From the NCBI GenBank assembly GCA_937915565.1, contig CALDMH010000025.1, positions 1 to 11,075 of the forward strand: a stretch of 11,075 nucleotides of DNA, in the 5' to 3' direction. The translations under genes and the position numbers were made by a program. Positions within the stretch are counted from its first letter, which is position 1, and the number at the start of each line of letters is the position of its first letter. Shown here one piece after another: positions 1 to 6,030 of the stretch. The notes under the pieces are model-generated. The model was not told the origin of the DNA. It saw nothing but the letters and a program-made list of their open reading frames with translations, and made no database searches. This DNA comes from an uncultured Clostridia bacterium. Its GTDB lineage: Bacteria; Bacillota; Clostridia; Christensenellales; Borkfalkiaceae.

Positions 1-1120
1 AATATTTGGAAGTTCCTTCCGCGGCAGTTCCATCGTAGTCTTTGAAAGCATCATAACCAACAAATGCCATACCGGATTGATGGTCGTTATTAGCAGCTTC
101 TTTACCAACGGGAGAAGAAAATACGAGAGTGTGTACAAGGTAGTTCTTTGCAGTGATGGGAGAACCGTCGCTGAATTTCAAACCTTCATTAATCTCGATT
201 TCAAAAGTCTTCGTTCCGTCAGCGTTAGCCGTTTCGCTATGGGCTTTAACAACGGTGTCGTCCCAAGTCAAACCGCCTTCTTTGTTTGTGGTTACGGTTG
301 CAAGACCGCTCGTGAGTTTACCTATATCGTTATCGGCAGCTCCCGGACTGGTCACACCAAAGGAAGAATATCTGAATTTACCGCCAAGTTCGGTGGTGTT
401 ACCGATAATAATATCGTTATCCGCTTTCTTGGAAGTCCAGTCGATAAGAGCGTTTGCAACTCCCCAGTAGGGGTTCGTGGGATGCGCTTTTACGCCTTCA
501 ATCTGAGTGTTGTAAAGGTCGTAATACTCGTTAGAATAAAGGGGAATTTCGGGAAGAAGTTCGTTCCAACGCTGAATGTAGTACATCCACCACTTAGCGT
601 AAACGTCGTCTTCGGTCTTAAACTCTTCGGAATTCGCGGGAACTTTGGTGTTGTAAACCATAGCCATCGAAAGGAAGTCAAGGCCAAGAGCGTATTTCTT
701 GCCGTCTTTCTCAATATAAGGAGTATGCTTATCGGAAACAGGGTCTACGGTTTCTTTAACGTCGGCAATAGAAATGTCTTTGCCGTATTTATCGTAAAGA
801 GAAATGTAATCCGTGCCGTAAACAAGATTAGCCGTCGAAATCTTTTCAGCTCCGCATACGGTACATTTACCATCGACGTAGTTGTGTCCGGTAGCGTACA
901 AAGTCTTGGTTTCGGTCTCGCCGCATTCACATTCTCTCTTCTTCAAACCGTCAGAAGTACAGGTTGCGTCGGCAACGGTTTCCCATTCGCCGAAAGCGTG
1001 AACGTGTTCCGTAGATTCGCTAGGCGTCGAACCCCCGGCAGAACCGGTATCGTCACCGCACGATGCGAGACAAGCAAAAACCATAGTCATTGCCAAAAGT
1101 AATGCTAAAAGTTTTTTCAT
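1..1120 (-). CDS. ABC transporter family-5 (oligopeptide/dipeptide type) substrate-binding lipoprotein, 5' part only
   Basis: Extracellular solute-binding lipoprotein that should deliver peptides or other small solutes to an ABC importer. Only 373 N-terminal residues are visible; the frame is open to the left edge. Start ATG 1118-1120 has a GGAGGT ribosome site (1127-1132), six bases away. Residues 1-20 are a lipoprotein signal with lipobox LASC and acceptor Cys21. Residues 39-90 form a Cys/His module (H39, H41, C54, C64, C66, H79, C86, C89 with CxxCG). Residues about 235-345 match the N-terminal lobe of SBP_bac_5 proteins, including the family signature FSDGSPITAKNY (316-327). Oddly, residues about 175-228, with LLPEIPLYSNEYYDLY, resemble what is normally the C-terminal end of this family, placed here before the N-lobe (see findings). 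Permeases and ATPases are not in the window. Family call is confident from motifs; the substrate is unknown. Confidence 0.85.
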   Translation of the reverse strand, partial: MKKLLALLLAMTMVFACLASCGDDTGSAGGSTPSESTEHVHAFGEWETVADATCTSDGLKKRECECGETETKTLYATGHNYVDGKCTVCGAEKISTANLVYGTDYISLYDKYGKDISIADVKETVDPVSDKHTPYIEKDGKKYALGLDFLSMAMVYNTKVPANSEEFKTEDDVYAKWWMYYIQRWNELLPEIPLYSNEYYDLYNTQIEGVKAHPTNPYWGVANALIDWTSKKADNDIIIGNTTELGGKFRYSSFGVTSPGAADNDIGKLTSGLATVTTNKEGGLTWDDTVVKAHSETANADGTKTFEIEINEGLKFSDGSPITAKNYLVHTLVFSSPVGKEAANNDHQSGMAFVGYDAFKDYDGTAAEGTSKY

Positions 1121-1257
1121 TTTTTTACCTCCATAAATATTTTGCCGCTTTTCGTTTTGTTTTTGCGGCGATAAAAAATTTTTATTTAACCAATCGTTAT
1201 CCTCAACCCTTAAATTGACTAATTATGCATTTTTGCTTCCTCAAACAACGCATAAAA

Positions 1258-1328
1258 GATTTCGACTCGTTAAATTTAAGCGTATTTTACCACATTGTTT
1301 TTACGTTGTCTACCGATTTCGACTTGTT
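1258..1328. repeat. Two 14-bp direct repeats flanking the binding-protein promoter
   Basis: GATTTCGACTCGTT (1258-1271) and GATTTCGACTTGTT (1315-1328), plus-strand reading, match at 13 of 14 positions and start 57 bp apart. One copy lies immediately upstream of the predicted -35 box and the other just after the predicted transcription start of the leftward promoter. This is a plausible layout for operator sites that could support looping or blocking. The repeat is seen directly; the operator role is inference. Confidence 0.55.
1284..1312 (-). promoter_or_regulatory. Predicted sigma-A promoter of the substrate-binding lipoprotein gene
   Basis: On the minus strand, TAGACA (-35, 1307-1312) and TAAAAT (-10, 1284-1289) are separated by exactly 17 bp, each one base from consensus. 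Transcription would start near 1277, giving a leader of about 155 nt. It lies downstream of the nagA terminator, so the binding-protein gene is predicted to be a separate transcription unit. Confidence 0.6.
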
Positions 1329-1440
1329 TTATCATTAAAAAAACTTATACCCCCTATAAAATTCTCGTTTTTATCGCAATTTTGTAGCGTTTTTATAAAA
1401 TATACATTGATTATTGCATATTATACAAAAAATTGCATAT

Positions 1441-1469
1441 AAAAAACCGCAGAGAAAATTTCTCTGCGG
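1441..1469 (-). terminator. Rho-independent terminator of the kinase-nagB-nagA operon
   Basis: An inverted repeat at 1447-1469 (CCGCAGAGAAA, one central base, then its complement; realistically an 8-9 bp stem with a short A/U loop) is followed, in the leftward direction, by six T residues (1446-1441). It lies about 80 nt after the nagA stop codon. The orientation of the T-tract fits termination of minus-strand transcription only. Confidence 0.85.
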
Positions 1470-1480
1470 CAATTATCTAT

Positions 1481-1501
1481 CGCGCGTATGTGTGCGCGCA
1501 C
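1481..1501. other. 21-nt strictly alternating purine-pyrimidine tract with a 10-bp palindrome
   Basis: Positions 1481-1501 alternate pyrimidine and purine without a break and are rich in CG and TG steps, the composition that favours Z-DNA. The right half contains the perfect palindrome GTGCGCGCAC (1492-1501), and GCGCG (1482-1486) can also pair with CGCGC (1495-1499). It sits in the nagA 3' untranslated region, between stop codon and terminator. Any function is speculative. Confidence 0.5.
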
Positions 1502-1516
1502 CATTATTTTTTTATT

Positions 1517-1569
1517 TTACGTTTTATAAACGACCTTATTAAACTAATTTACGCTTTATAAACGACCTT
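1517..1569. repeat. Tandem duplication of the 3' end of nagA, including the stop codon
   Basis: A 21-bp segment covering the last six nagA codons and stop (1549-1569) recurs 32 bp further downstream (1517-1537) with one mismatch (20 of 21). Over the full 32-bp period about 26 of 32 bases agree. Read in the nagA sense, the outer copy would again encode KVVYK plus one residue and a stop. It looks like a decayed tandem duplication of the gene tail. Confidence 0.7.
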
Positions 1570-2694
1570 GCCGTTCACAACCGTATAAAGAACGTTGAAT
1601 TTTTCGTCCAAAACGGTGAAATCCGCGCGTTTTCCGACTTCAATCGTTCCCCTTTCGGTTAAAACTCCGATATTTTTTGCAGGATTATACGTTGCGAAGT
1701 CAACCGCGTCCGTGAACGCAACGCCGACTTTTTCAACGAGGTTTTTAACCGCAACGTTCATTTTAAGAACGCTTCCCGCCAGAGTTCCGTCGGCAAGCCT
1801 TGCTTCGCCGTTTTTAACGAATACTTCCTGCCCGCCGAGTTCGGATTTTCCGTCCGGCATACCTTTCGCTCTCATAGCGTCGGTTATAAGCGTGAATTTA
1901 TCGTGAGGTTTGTTTTTGATAACGAGTTTTATTGCCGGCACACTGACGTGAATCGTATCGCAAATCATCTCGCAGTTCAGTTCGTCTAAAAGCATAGCCG
2001 CACCCACAACTCCGGCTTCTCTGTGATGAAGCCCCGTCTGGGCGTTGTAAGTGTGGGTTACGTTGGTAGCTCCTGCGGCAACGGCCTTAACGACGTCCGC
2101 ATATTTGCCGCCCGTATGCCCCACGGACGCTACGACGCCGATTTCGTTAAGATGCTTGATAAGATCAAGCCCGCCGTCGACTTCCGGTGCAAGCGTTACT
2201 ATTTTTATGGAATTGCCGCTCGCCTCGTTATACTCGTCGAAAACCTCCGCGCAAGGAGTTGCGACGTACTCCAAAGGCTGTGCGCCGACGTGCTTGGGCG
2301 AAATGAACGGACCTTCGAGGTGAACGCCCAAAACTTCCGCGCCCTCATATTCGCCTTTTTCTCTTATTGCCTTAACGGCTTTAAGGGCGTTGGTTATATT
2401 CTTTTTGCTTTGCGTCATAGTCGTTGCCAAAAAGCCCGTCGTACCTTCTCTCGCAACGTATTCGGAAATTGTTTGAAGAGCGTCAACGGTGCCGTCCATT
2501 GCGTCCGCGCCGCCCGCGCCGTGAATATGCTCGTCGATAAATCCGGGCAAAACTACTCCTTCCGTTTCAAAAATCGGCTCGATGTTTTTATCGTCCTCGC
2601 CGATATAAACTATTTTCCCGTTTTCGATTCCGATATTCGTCGTTACTACGCCGACGTTTTTAATATACGCTTTAACGTTTTTTAAACCTTTCAT
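1549..2694 (-). CDS. nagA: N-acetylglucosamine-6-phosphate deacetylase
   Basis: Cytoplasmic amidohydrolase that removes the acetyl group of GlcNAc-6-P, giving glucosamine-6-P and acetate. The 381-residue length is typical. Visible metal and catalytic motifs: HIH (H56, H58) in the N-terminal metal site, HLEGPF with E127, GHTGG with H193, NVTHTYNA with H214, and ITDAMRAKG with the catalytic D272. The C-terminal strand motif GKRADFTVLD is typical of amidohydrolases. Because the HxH pair is present, a two-metal site like that of Bacillus NagA is more likely than the E. coli form. Start ATG 2692-2694 follows a GGAG site (2701-2704). It lies 89 nt after nagB with no clear terminator or promoter between them, so the two are probably cotranscribed. 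The reaction product feeds NagB directly. Confidence 0.96.
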   Translation of the reverse strand: MKGLKNVKAYIKNVGVVTTNIGIENGKIVYIGEDDKNIEPIFETEGVVLPGFIDEHIHGAGGADAMDGTVDALQTISEYVAREGTTGFLATTMTQSKKNITNALKAVKAIREKGEYEGAEVLGVHLEGPFISPKHVGAQPLEYVATPCAEVFDEYNEASGNSIKIVTLAPEVDGGLDLIKHLNEIGVVASVGHTGGKYADVVKAVAAGATNVTHTYNAQTGLHHREAGVVGAAMLLDELNCEMICDTIHVSVPAIKLVIKNKPHDKFTLITDAMRAKGMPDGKSELGGQEVFVKNGEARLADGTLAGSVLKMNVAVKNLVEKVGVAFTDAVDFATYNPAKNIGVLTERGTIEVGKRADFTVLDEKFNVLYTVVNGKVVYKA

Positions 2695-2783
2695 ATTTTT
2701 CTCCGAAATTAAACGAATTTTTACTTAATGATTTTGGCTGTTTACTTTATTGGTTCAGCCGCATACTTTACCGTTTCCGACGA

Positions 2784-3509
2784 TTATTTAATGAGTTCGG
2801 CCGCCGCTTCGTCGCAAACGAGAGTGCAATCGGGGTGAAGCTGCAAAATACTTGCGGGAACTGCTTCCGTAACCTCGCCTTTAACAAGCCCGTAAACTGC
2901 TTTTGCCTTATTTGCGCCGTTTGCAAGAATAAGAATCTTCTTCGCGTTCATTATGTTTTTAAGTCCCATAGTGAAAGCCTGACGAGGAACTTCGTCGATA
3001 CTCTTGAACAATCTCGAATTGTCTTTGATGGTGCTTTCGGTGAGGTCGACGATATGAGTGACGCTTCCGAAAGGAGTCCCGGGTTCGTTGAACGCGATAT
3101 GGCCGTTAGAACCTATGCCGAGAACCTGAATATCCTGCTGCATAACCTCTAAAAGAGCGTTATATCTTGCGCATTCCGCTTCTCTGTCGGCAGCCTTGCC
3201 GTTCTCGATATTTGTGTTGGCAAGGTCGACGTCGATATGATTAAAAAGATTGTCGCGCATAAAGTAAACGTAACTTTGGTCGCTCGTAACGTCAAGTCCG
3301 GCATACTCGTCGAGGTTTACCGTTTTGATTTTCTTGTAACTCGTGCCGTTCTCGTTGTAATCCTTAATCATATTTTTATAAAGACCGATAGGCGTAGAAC
3401 CCGTCGCAAGACCGATTACGGCTTCGGGATTGCCTTTAACGACTTTCGCCATTATCTCAAATGCCTTTTCACTCATTTCGTCATAGTTTTTAGCAATAAT
3501 TACTTTCAT
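2784..3509 (-). CDS. nagB: Glucosamine-6-phosphate deaminase
   Basis: Cytoplasmic isomerase-deaminase converting glucosamine-6-P to fructose-6-P and ammonia, linking amino-sugar use to glycolysis. Motifs: phosphate-binding GLATGSTP (33-40), the VNLDEYAGL segment with catalytic D67 and E68, and GIGSNGHIAFNEPGTPF with H137 and E142 (131-147). At 241 residues it is the short form seen in Bacillus, which lacks the C-terminal extension involved in allosteric control of the E. coli enzyme; by family knowledge it may be non-allosteric. Start ATG 3507-3509 has a strong GGAGGG site (3517-3522), seven bases away. It is preceded by a GC-rich intergenic hairpin after the kinase gene and followed by nagA. 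Confidence 0.96.
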   Translation of the reverse strand: MKVIIAKNYDEMSEKAFEIMAKVVKGNPEAVIGLATGSTPIGLYKNMIKDYNENGTSYKKIKTVNLDEYAGLDVTSDQSYVYFMRDNLFNHIDVDLANTNIENGKAADREAECARYNALLEVMQQDIQVLGIGSNGHIAFNEPGTPFGSVTHIVDLTESTIKDNSRLFKSIDEVPRQAFTMGLKNIMNAKKILILANGANKAKAVYGLVKGEVTEAVPASILQLHPDCTLVCDEAAAELIK

Positions 3510-3546
3510 TTTTTTACCCTCCGATTTTACGTTTTAAATTTTTAAA

Positions 3547-3571
3547 CCGCGGCGGCGTTTCGCCGCCGCGG
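3547..3571 (-). terminator. Strong GC hairpin between kinase-like gene and nagB (attenuator, mRNA stabiliser or partial terminator)
   Basis: A perfect 11-bp stem of only G and C (3547-3557 with 3561-3571) closes a 3-nt loop, in otherwise A/T-rich sequence. It begins 17 nt after the kinase stop codon and ends 37 nt before nagB. In the leftward direction only three T residues follow before an A-rich stretch, so it is a poor intrinsic terminator. It may allow read-through while protecting or adjusting the upstream message. The hairpin is certain; its role is not. Confidence 0.5.
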
Positions 3572-3587
3572 AAAAATAACTTTAATA

Positions 3588-4952
3588 TTATTTCGCGGTT
3601 GCCGCAAGAGAAGCCGCGGCAATGCTTTGTCCGACTCTTCTGTTCTTCTCGTCCGGCATTTCGATTGTGAATTTAAGCTCGGGATATTCTTCTTTGAGAA
3701 TCTTATTAGCCCTTTCCATTATTACGTTGCCGCCCTCGCCGCTCGTAACCCTTCCGAGCAAAAGAACGTGCTTAATTCCGTAGAACATAGCGTAGAAAGG
3801 CATAGTATGACCGAGATAAGTTCCGATGTCCTCATAAATCTGCTTTGCAAGAGGATTGCCTTCGGTCATCATCTTCTGAACGACTTTGAGTTTCTCCGCG
3901 GGGCTTAACTTCTCGTCGAACTTATACCCGCCCATTTCGGCAAGTTTGATAACGCTGTCCTGCGAGAAATATTTAACGCCGCAGCCGTAATCTCCGCTCC
4001 ACTCGTCAACCATAGAATCCTTATTGTAATCCACGGGAACGAATGCAAGTTCCGAAAGCCAACCGTTAAGTCCGCCCTTATCGTTGATATAACCGACGGC
4101 TTCGCTCGTTCCCATAGCAATACCGAGAACGCTGTCGTCGTTAAGGTCGATTGCGCCGGCCAAAGCCGTAACGTCGCCGTCGTTTGCAACTTCGAGCGGG
4201 ATATTCTCGCCGAGTTCTTTGGCAACGTCGATATACATAGTCTTAACTTTTTTATTGAAATCGTCGTCGTTCACTTTAAGGAAAAGCGACGCTACCATTA
4301 TCTTGTTATTTACGTATACGCCTGCGGAAGAAACGCCGATAGCGTCCACTCTGGGCATTTTGGAAGCGGCCGTTTTGAACGCCGTGAGAATTTCGTTATA
4401 ATGATAGTTCGGGTCGGAATTGATTTTCGGGAACCAGACGACTTCCTCACTGTAAACGACTTTTCCGTCTACAACCGCGCTGACTTTTCTGTCGCTTCCG
4501 CCCGCATCGAAACCGATTCTGCAACCGTCGAGATGACCGCCGACGGAAAGAGAACATTTCTTCTCCTTCGGGAAATTCTTTTCGTCGCATAAAACGACTT
4601 CAAAAGGCTTTTCGTAAACTCTTTCCATAAAGTTTTTATCGAACGCCCTGATACCCTTGTCCGTATAAGCGGCTTTGATAAATTCGTAAACGCCCTCGTC
4701 GCCGGCAAGGTAAATTTTATATCCTCCGACGAGCCATAGAATGGTTTTTACGATTCTTTCCGCCATACGATTATTTTCTTCGGCGTGACCGACGGCGAAA
4801 ACGTTATATTCGTAAATATAATTATAACCGTCGTTTCTCTCAACGCAGATTTTTAAAAGTTTGTGTTCGCTTTTAAGAACTTCTTCGGAATATTTTTTAA
4901 ATTCCGCATACATAGGCCTGAAACCTTTATCTAAAACGGGTACGTACTTCAT
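3588..4952 (-). CDS. ROK-family sugar kinase-like protein with extra N-terminal domain; candidate (N-acetyl)glucosamine kinase
   Basis: 454 residues. The C-terminal part (about 145-454) has the ROK/actin-like ATPase layout: phosphate-1 loop GFDAGGSDRK (147-156), catalytic-type Asp in NDGD (N257, D258), phosphate-2 GTSEAVGYI (281-289) and an adenosine-type segment LLLGRVTSGEGG (398-409). The ROK zinc site is degraded: the usual GEIGH is LSELAF (300-304 region), and the CxCGxxGCxE motif survives only as SGDYGCGV with C324. Residues 1-140 form an additional domain that I do not recognise. It is first gene of an operon with nagB and nagA, so amino-sugar phosphorylation is the likely role (inference). 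I start it at ATG 4950-4952, which has GGAGGAG (4958-4964) five bases upstream; an in-frame ATG at 5000 lacks such a site and lies upstream of the predicted transcription start. A sugar-sensing regulatory role is possible, but no HTH domain is evident. Confidence 0.75.
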   Translation of the reverse strand: MKYVPVLDKGFRPMYAEFKKYSEEVLKSEHKLLKICVERNDGYNYIYEYNVFAVGHAEENNRMAERIVKTILWLVGGYKIYLAGDEGVYEFIKAAYTDKGIRAFDKNFMERVYEKPFEVVLCDEKNFPKEKKCSLSVGGHLDGCRIGFDAGGSDRKVSAVVDGKVVYSEEVVWFPKINSDPNYHYNEILTAFKTAASKMPRVDAIGVSSAGVYVNNKIMVASLFLKVNDDDFNKKVKTMYIDVAKELGENIPLEVANDGDVTALAGAIDLNDDSVLGIAMGTSEAVGYINDKGGLNGWLSELAFVPVDYNKDSMVDEWSGDYGCGVKYFSQDSVIKLAEMGGYKFDEKLSPAEKLKVVQKMMTEGNPLAKQIYEDIGTYLGHTMPFYAMFYGIKHVLLLGRVTSGEGGNVIMERANKILKEEYPELKFTIEMPDEKNRRVGQSIAAASLAATAK

Positions 4953-4957
4953 ATATA

Positions 4958-4964
4958 CTCCTCC
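4958..4964 (-). promoter_or_regulatory. Ribosome binding site fixing the start of the ROK-like gene
   Basis: GGAGGAG on the minus strand, five bases before ATG 4952. The alternative upstream ATG at 5000 has no comparable site, and the -10 box at 4981-4986 lies between the two, so a transcript from that promoter could only use the inner start. Confidence 0.8.
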
Positions 4965-4980
4965 ATTTGTTTTCCACATA

Positions 4981-5010
4981 ATTATATACCCTTTTCCCAT
5001 AATATGATAT
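4981..5010 (-). promoter_or_regulatory. Predicted promoter of the kinase-nagB-nagA operon
   Basis: A perfect TATAAT on the minus strand (4981-4986) lies about 29 nt before the preferred start codon. Its -35 region is poor (ATATCA at 5005-5010 with an 18-bp spacer, three of six matches), which fits a promoter that needs an activator. Transcription would begin near 4974, leaving a leader of about 22 nt holding only the ribosome site. The divergent AraC-family gene is the obvious candidate activator. Confidence 0.5.
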
Positions 5011-5026
5011 AGAAAATATTTCGGTT

Positions 5027-5062
5027 TTCTTATAAATTCTTTCGTAAATTTTTTTGTAAAAT
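5027..5062 (-). repeat. Three imperfect tandem 12-bp repeats in the divergent promoter region
   Basis: On the minus strand three adjacent 12-mers read ATTTTACAAAAA (5062-5051), AATTTACGAAAG (5050-5039) and AATTTATAAGAA (5038-5027), agreeing at 8-9 of 12 positions between neighbours. They lie upstream of both divergent promoters, where an AraC-family protein could bind. Low sequence complexity makes chance similarity possible. Confidence 0.35.
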
Positions 5063-5065
5063 ATA

Positions 5066-5094
5066 TTGCAAAAAGAAAATTTTTGTGTTATAAT
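5066..5094 (+). promoter_or_regulatory. Predicted sigma-A promoter of the araC-type regulator and mutase operon
   Basis: TTGCAA (-35, 5066-5071) and a perfect TATAAT (-10, 5089-5094) are 17 bp apart. A TGT immediately before the -10 gives an extended -10 element. Transcription should start near 5101, leaving about 32 nt before the regulator's start codon. This is the best promoter match in the window and suggests substantial basal expression. Confidence 0.75.
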
Positions 5095-5132
5095 GTCCGG
5101 GAATTAAAATTTTTACGTCGGAGGCGAAGGAT

Positions 5133-6017
5133 ATGGAAGATAAAACGTTTTATATGTACAGGGTTTCAACTCTTCTGAGCGTTTCTAAAATCGTGACAAT
5201 CCATTATCAGCGCCTCACCAAAAATTACGCTTTTCCCGAAGAAAGGCATAACTTTTGGGAAATGATTTATTGCGATAAAAACAGCATTTTCGTTACGTCC
5301 GACCTCGGAAAAACGCTTTTGAAAAAGGGCGAGGTAATTTTCTTATCGCCGAACGAAGCGCACAGCGTGGAATGCGATAAAAAATCGGACGCGAACATTT
5401 TTATAATAAGTTTCGTATGCAAATCGAAAACTATGGGATATTTCAAGCAGAAACATTTCGTAGTCGCCGATAAACTCCGCTATCTTCTCGCTTCGATTAT
5501 GGGCGAAGCGAAGGATACGTTCAAAATCCCGGAATTCAATCCGAATCTTCAAAAACTCGAATTGAAGCCAGACCCGAACATAGGCGGAGCGCAAATTATC
5601 ACGAACAATCTCGAAGAACTTCTGATTAAACTTATCCGCGAGGAAACCTCGAAGCCGACTTCTTCCGAAATATTTATTTCAAAAATCGAAAATTCGGACG
5701 CAATCGAGGACGAAATCGTCAGAATTCTCGAACAAAACGTTTACGGGAAAATTTGCCTCGACGTTATTTCGGAAGAGTTGCATTACGGTAAAACGACCTT
5801 GTGCAAAACCTTCCGCCAACGCACCGGCAAATCCATAATAAATTATTATCTCGAACTTAAAATCGAGGAAAGCAAAAAGCTTATCCGCGAAAACAACAGC
5901 TTTTCGGAAATCGCAAATCTTTTGAGATTCGACTCTCTGCCGCATTTTACGAAAACTTTTAAGCGGATAACCACTATGACTCCGAGAGAATACAAAAACA
6001 GCATACTTTTAAGTTAA
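5133..6017 (+). CDS. AraC-family transcriptional regulator with N-terminal cupin sensor domain
   Basis: 294 residues in the usual one-component layout. An N-terminal cupin-type ligand domain (about 35-100) contains the typical strand runs FWEMIYCDKN and KKGEVIFLSPNEAHSVEC. A linker (about 100-190) follows, then a C-terminal double helix-turn-helix (about 195-288) with LDVISEELHYGKTTLCKTF as first HTH and FSEIANLLRFDSLPHFTKTFK plus TPREYK as second. ATG 5133-5135 is preceded by GGAGG (5120-5124), eight bases away. It is transcribed divergently from the kinase-nagB-nagA operon and 13 nt ahead of the mutase gene. From this position it likely senses an amino sugar or derived metabolite and activates the neighbouring operon; the ligand and sites are inferred, not shown. 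Confidence 0.9.
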   Translation: MEDKTFYMYRVSTLLSVSKIVTIHYQRLTKNYAFPEERHNFWEMIYCDKNSIFVTSDLGKTLLKKGEVIFLSPNEAHSVECDKKSDANIFIISFVCKSKTMGYFKQKHFVVADKLRYLLASIMGEAKDTFKIPEFNPNLQKLELKPDPNIGGAQIITNNLEELLIKLIREETSKPTSSEIFISKIENSDAIEDEIVRILEQNVYGKICLDVISEELHYGKTTLCKTFRQRTGKSIINYYLELKIEESKKLIRENNSFSEIANLLRFDSLPHFTKTFKRITTMTPREYKNSILLS

Positions 6018-6030
6018 AAAGGAGCGTTTT

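Larger units (their letters stand above)
1121..1548. other. 428-bp A/T-rich intergenic region between nagA and the binding-protein gene
   Basis: Contents in order of minus-strand transcription: a degenerate repeat of the nagA tail (1517-1537), a 21-nt alternating purine-pyrimidine tract (1481-1501), the nagA terminator (1441-1469), then the promoter and leader of the binding-protein gene. A second TATAAT on the minus strand (1420-1425) has no acceptable -35 partner. The leader, about 155 nt from the predicted start of transcription, carries a weak 5-bp GCCGC/GCGGC stem (1144-1148 with 1165-1169) with a 16-nt loop just before the ribosome site. I recognise no riboswitch, small RNA or credible small protein here. 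Confidence 0.7.

Noticed and set aside
77..1102. Long plus-strand open frame (341 residues)
   Set aside because: Antisense to the substrate-binding lipoprotein gene, which has a signal peptide, lipobox, family motifs and ribosome site. The plus-strand product has no recognisable domain and no ribosome site.
1144..1169. Hairpin or riboswitch in the binding-protein leader
   Set aside because: Only 5 bp of pairing with a 16-nt loop and no recognisable riboswitch core, so it is noted as leader content only.
1215..1442. Plus-strand open frame of 75 residues in the spacer
   Set aside because: Low-complexity A/T-rich translation, no ribosome site before the ATG, and it overlaps the minus-strand promoter and terminator.
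2023..2685. Plus-strand open frame of 220 residues
   Set aside because: Shadow of nagA, all of whose catalytic motifs are intact on the other strand.
2736..2760. Possible hairpin between nagB and nagA (GGCTG/CAGCC)
   Set aside because: Five pairs around a 15-nt loop and no T-tract in the leftward direction; not credible as a terminator.
4953..5000. Upstream ATG extending the ROK-like protein by 16 residues
   Set aside because: No ribosome site, and the best -10 box (4981-4986) lies inside the extension, while the inner ATG has GGAGGAG at ideal spacing.
5013..5029. Copy of the binding-protein promoter repeat in the kinase/regulator spacer
   Set aside because: Only the CGAAAT core agrees (about 9 of 14 overall), which is expected by chance in A/T-rich sequence.
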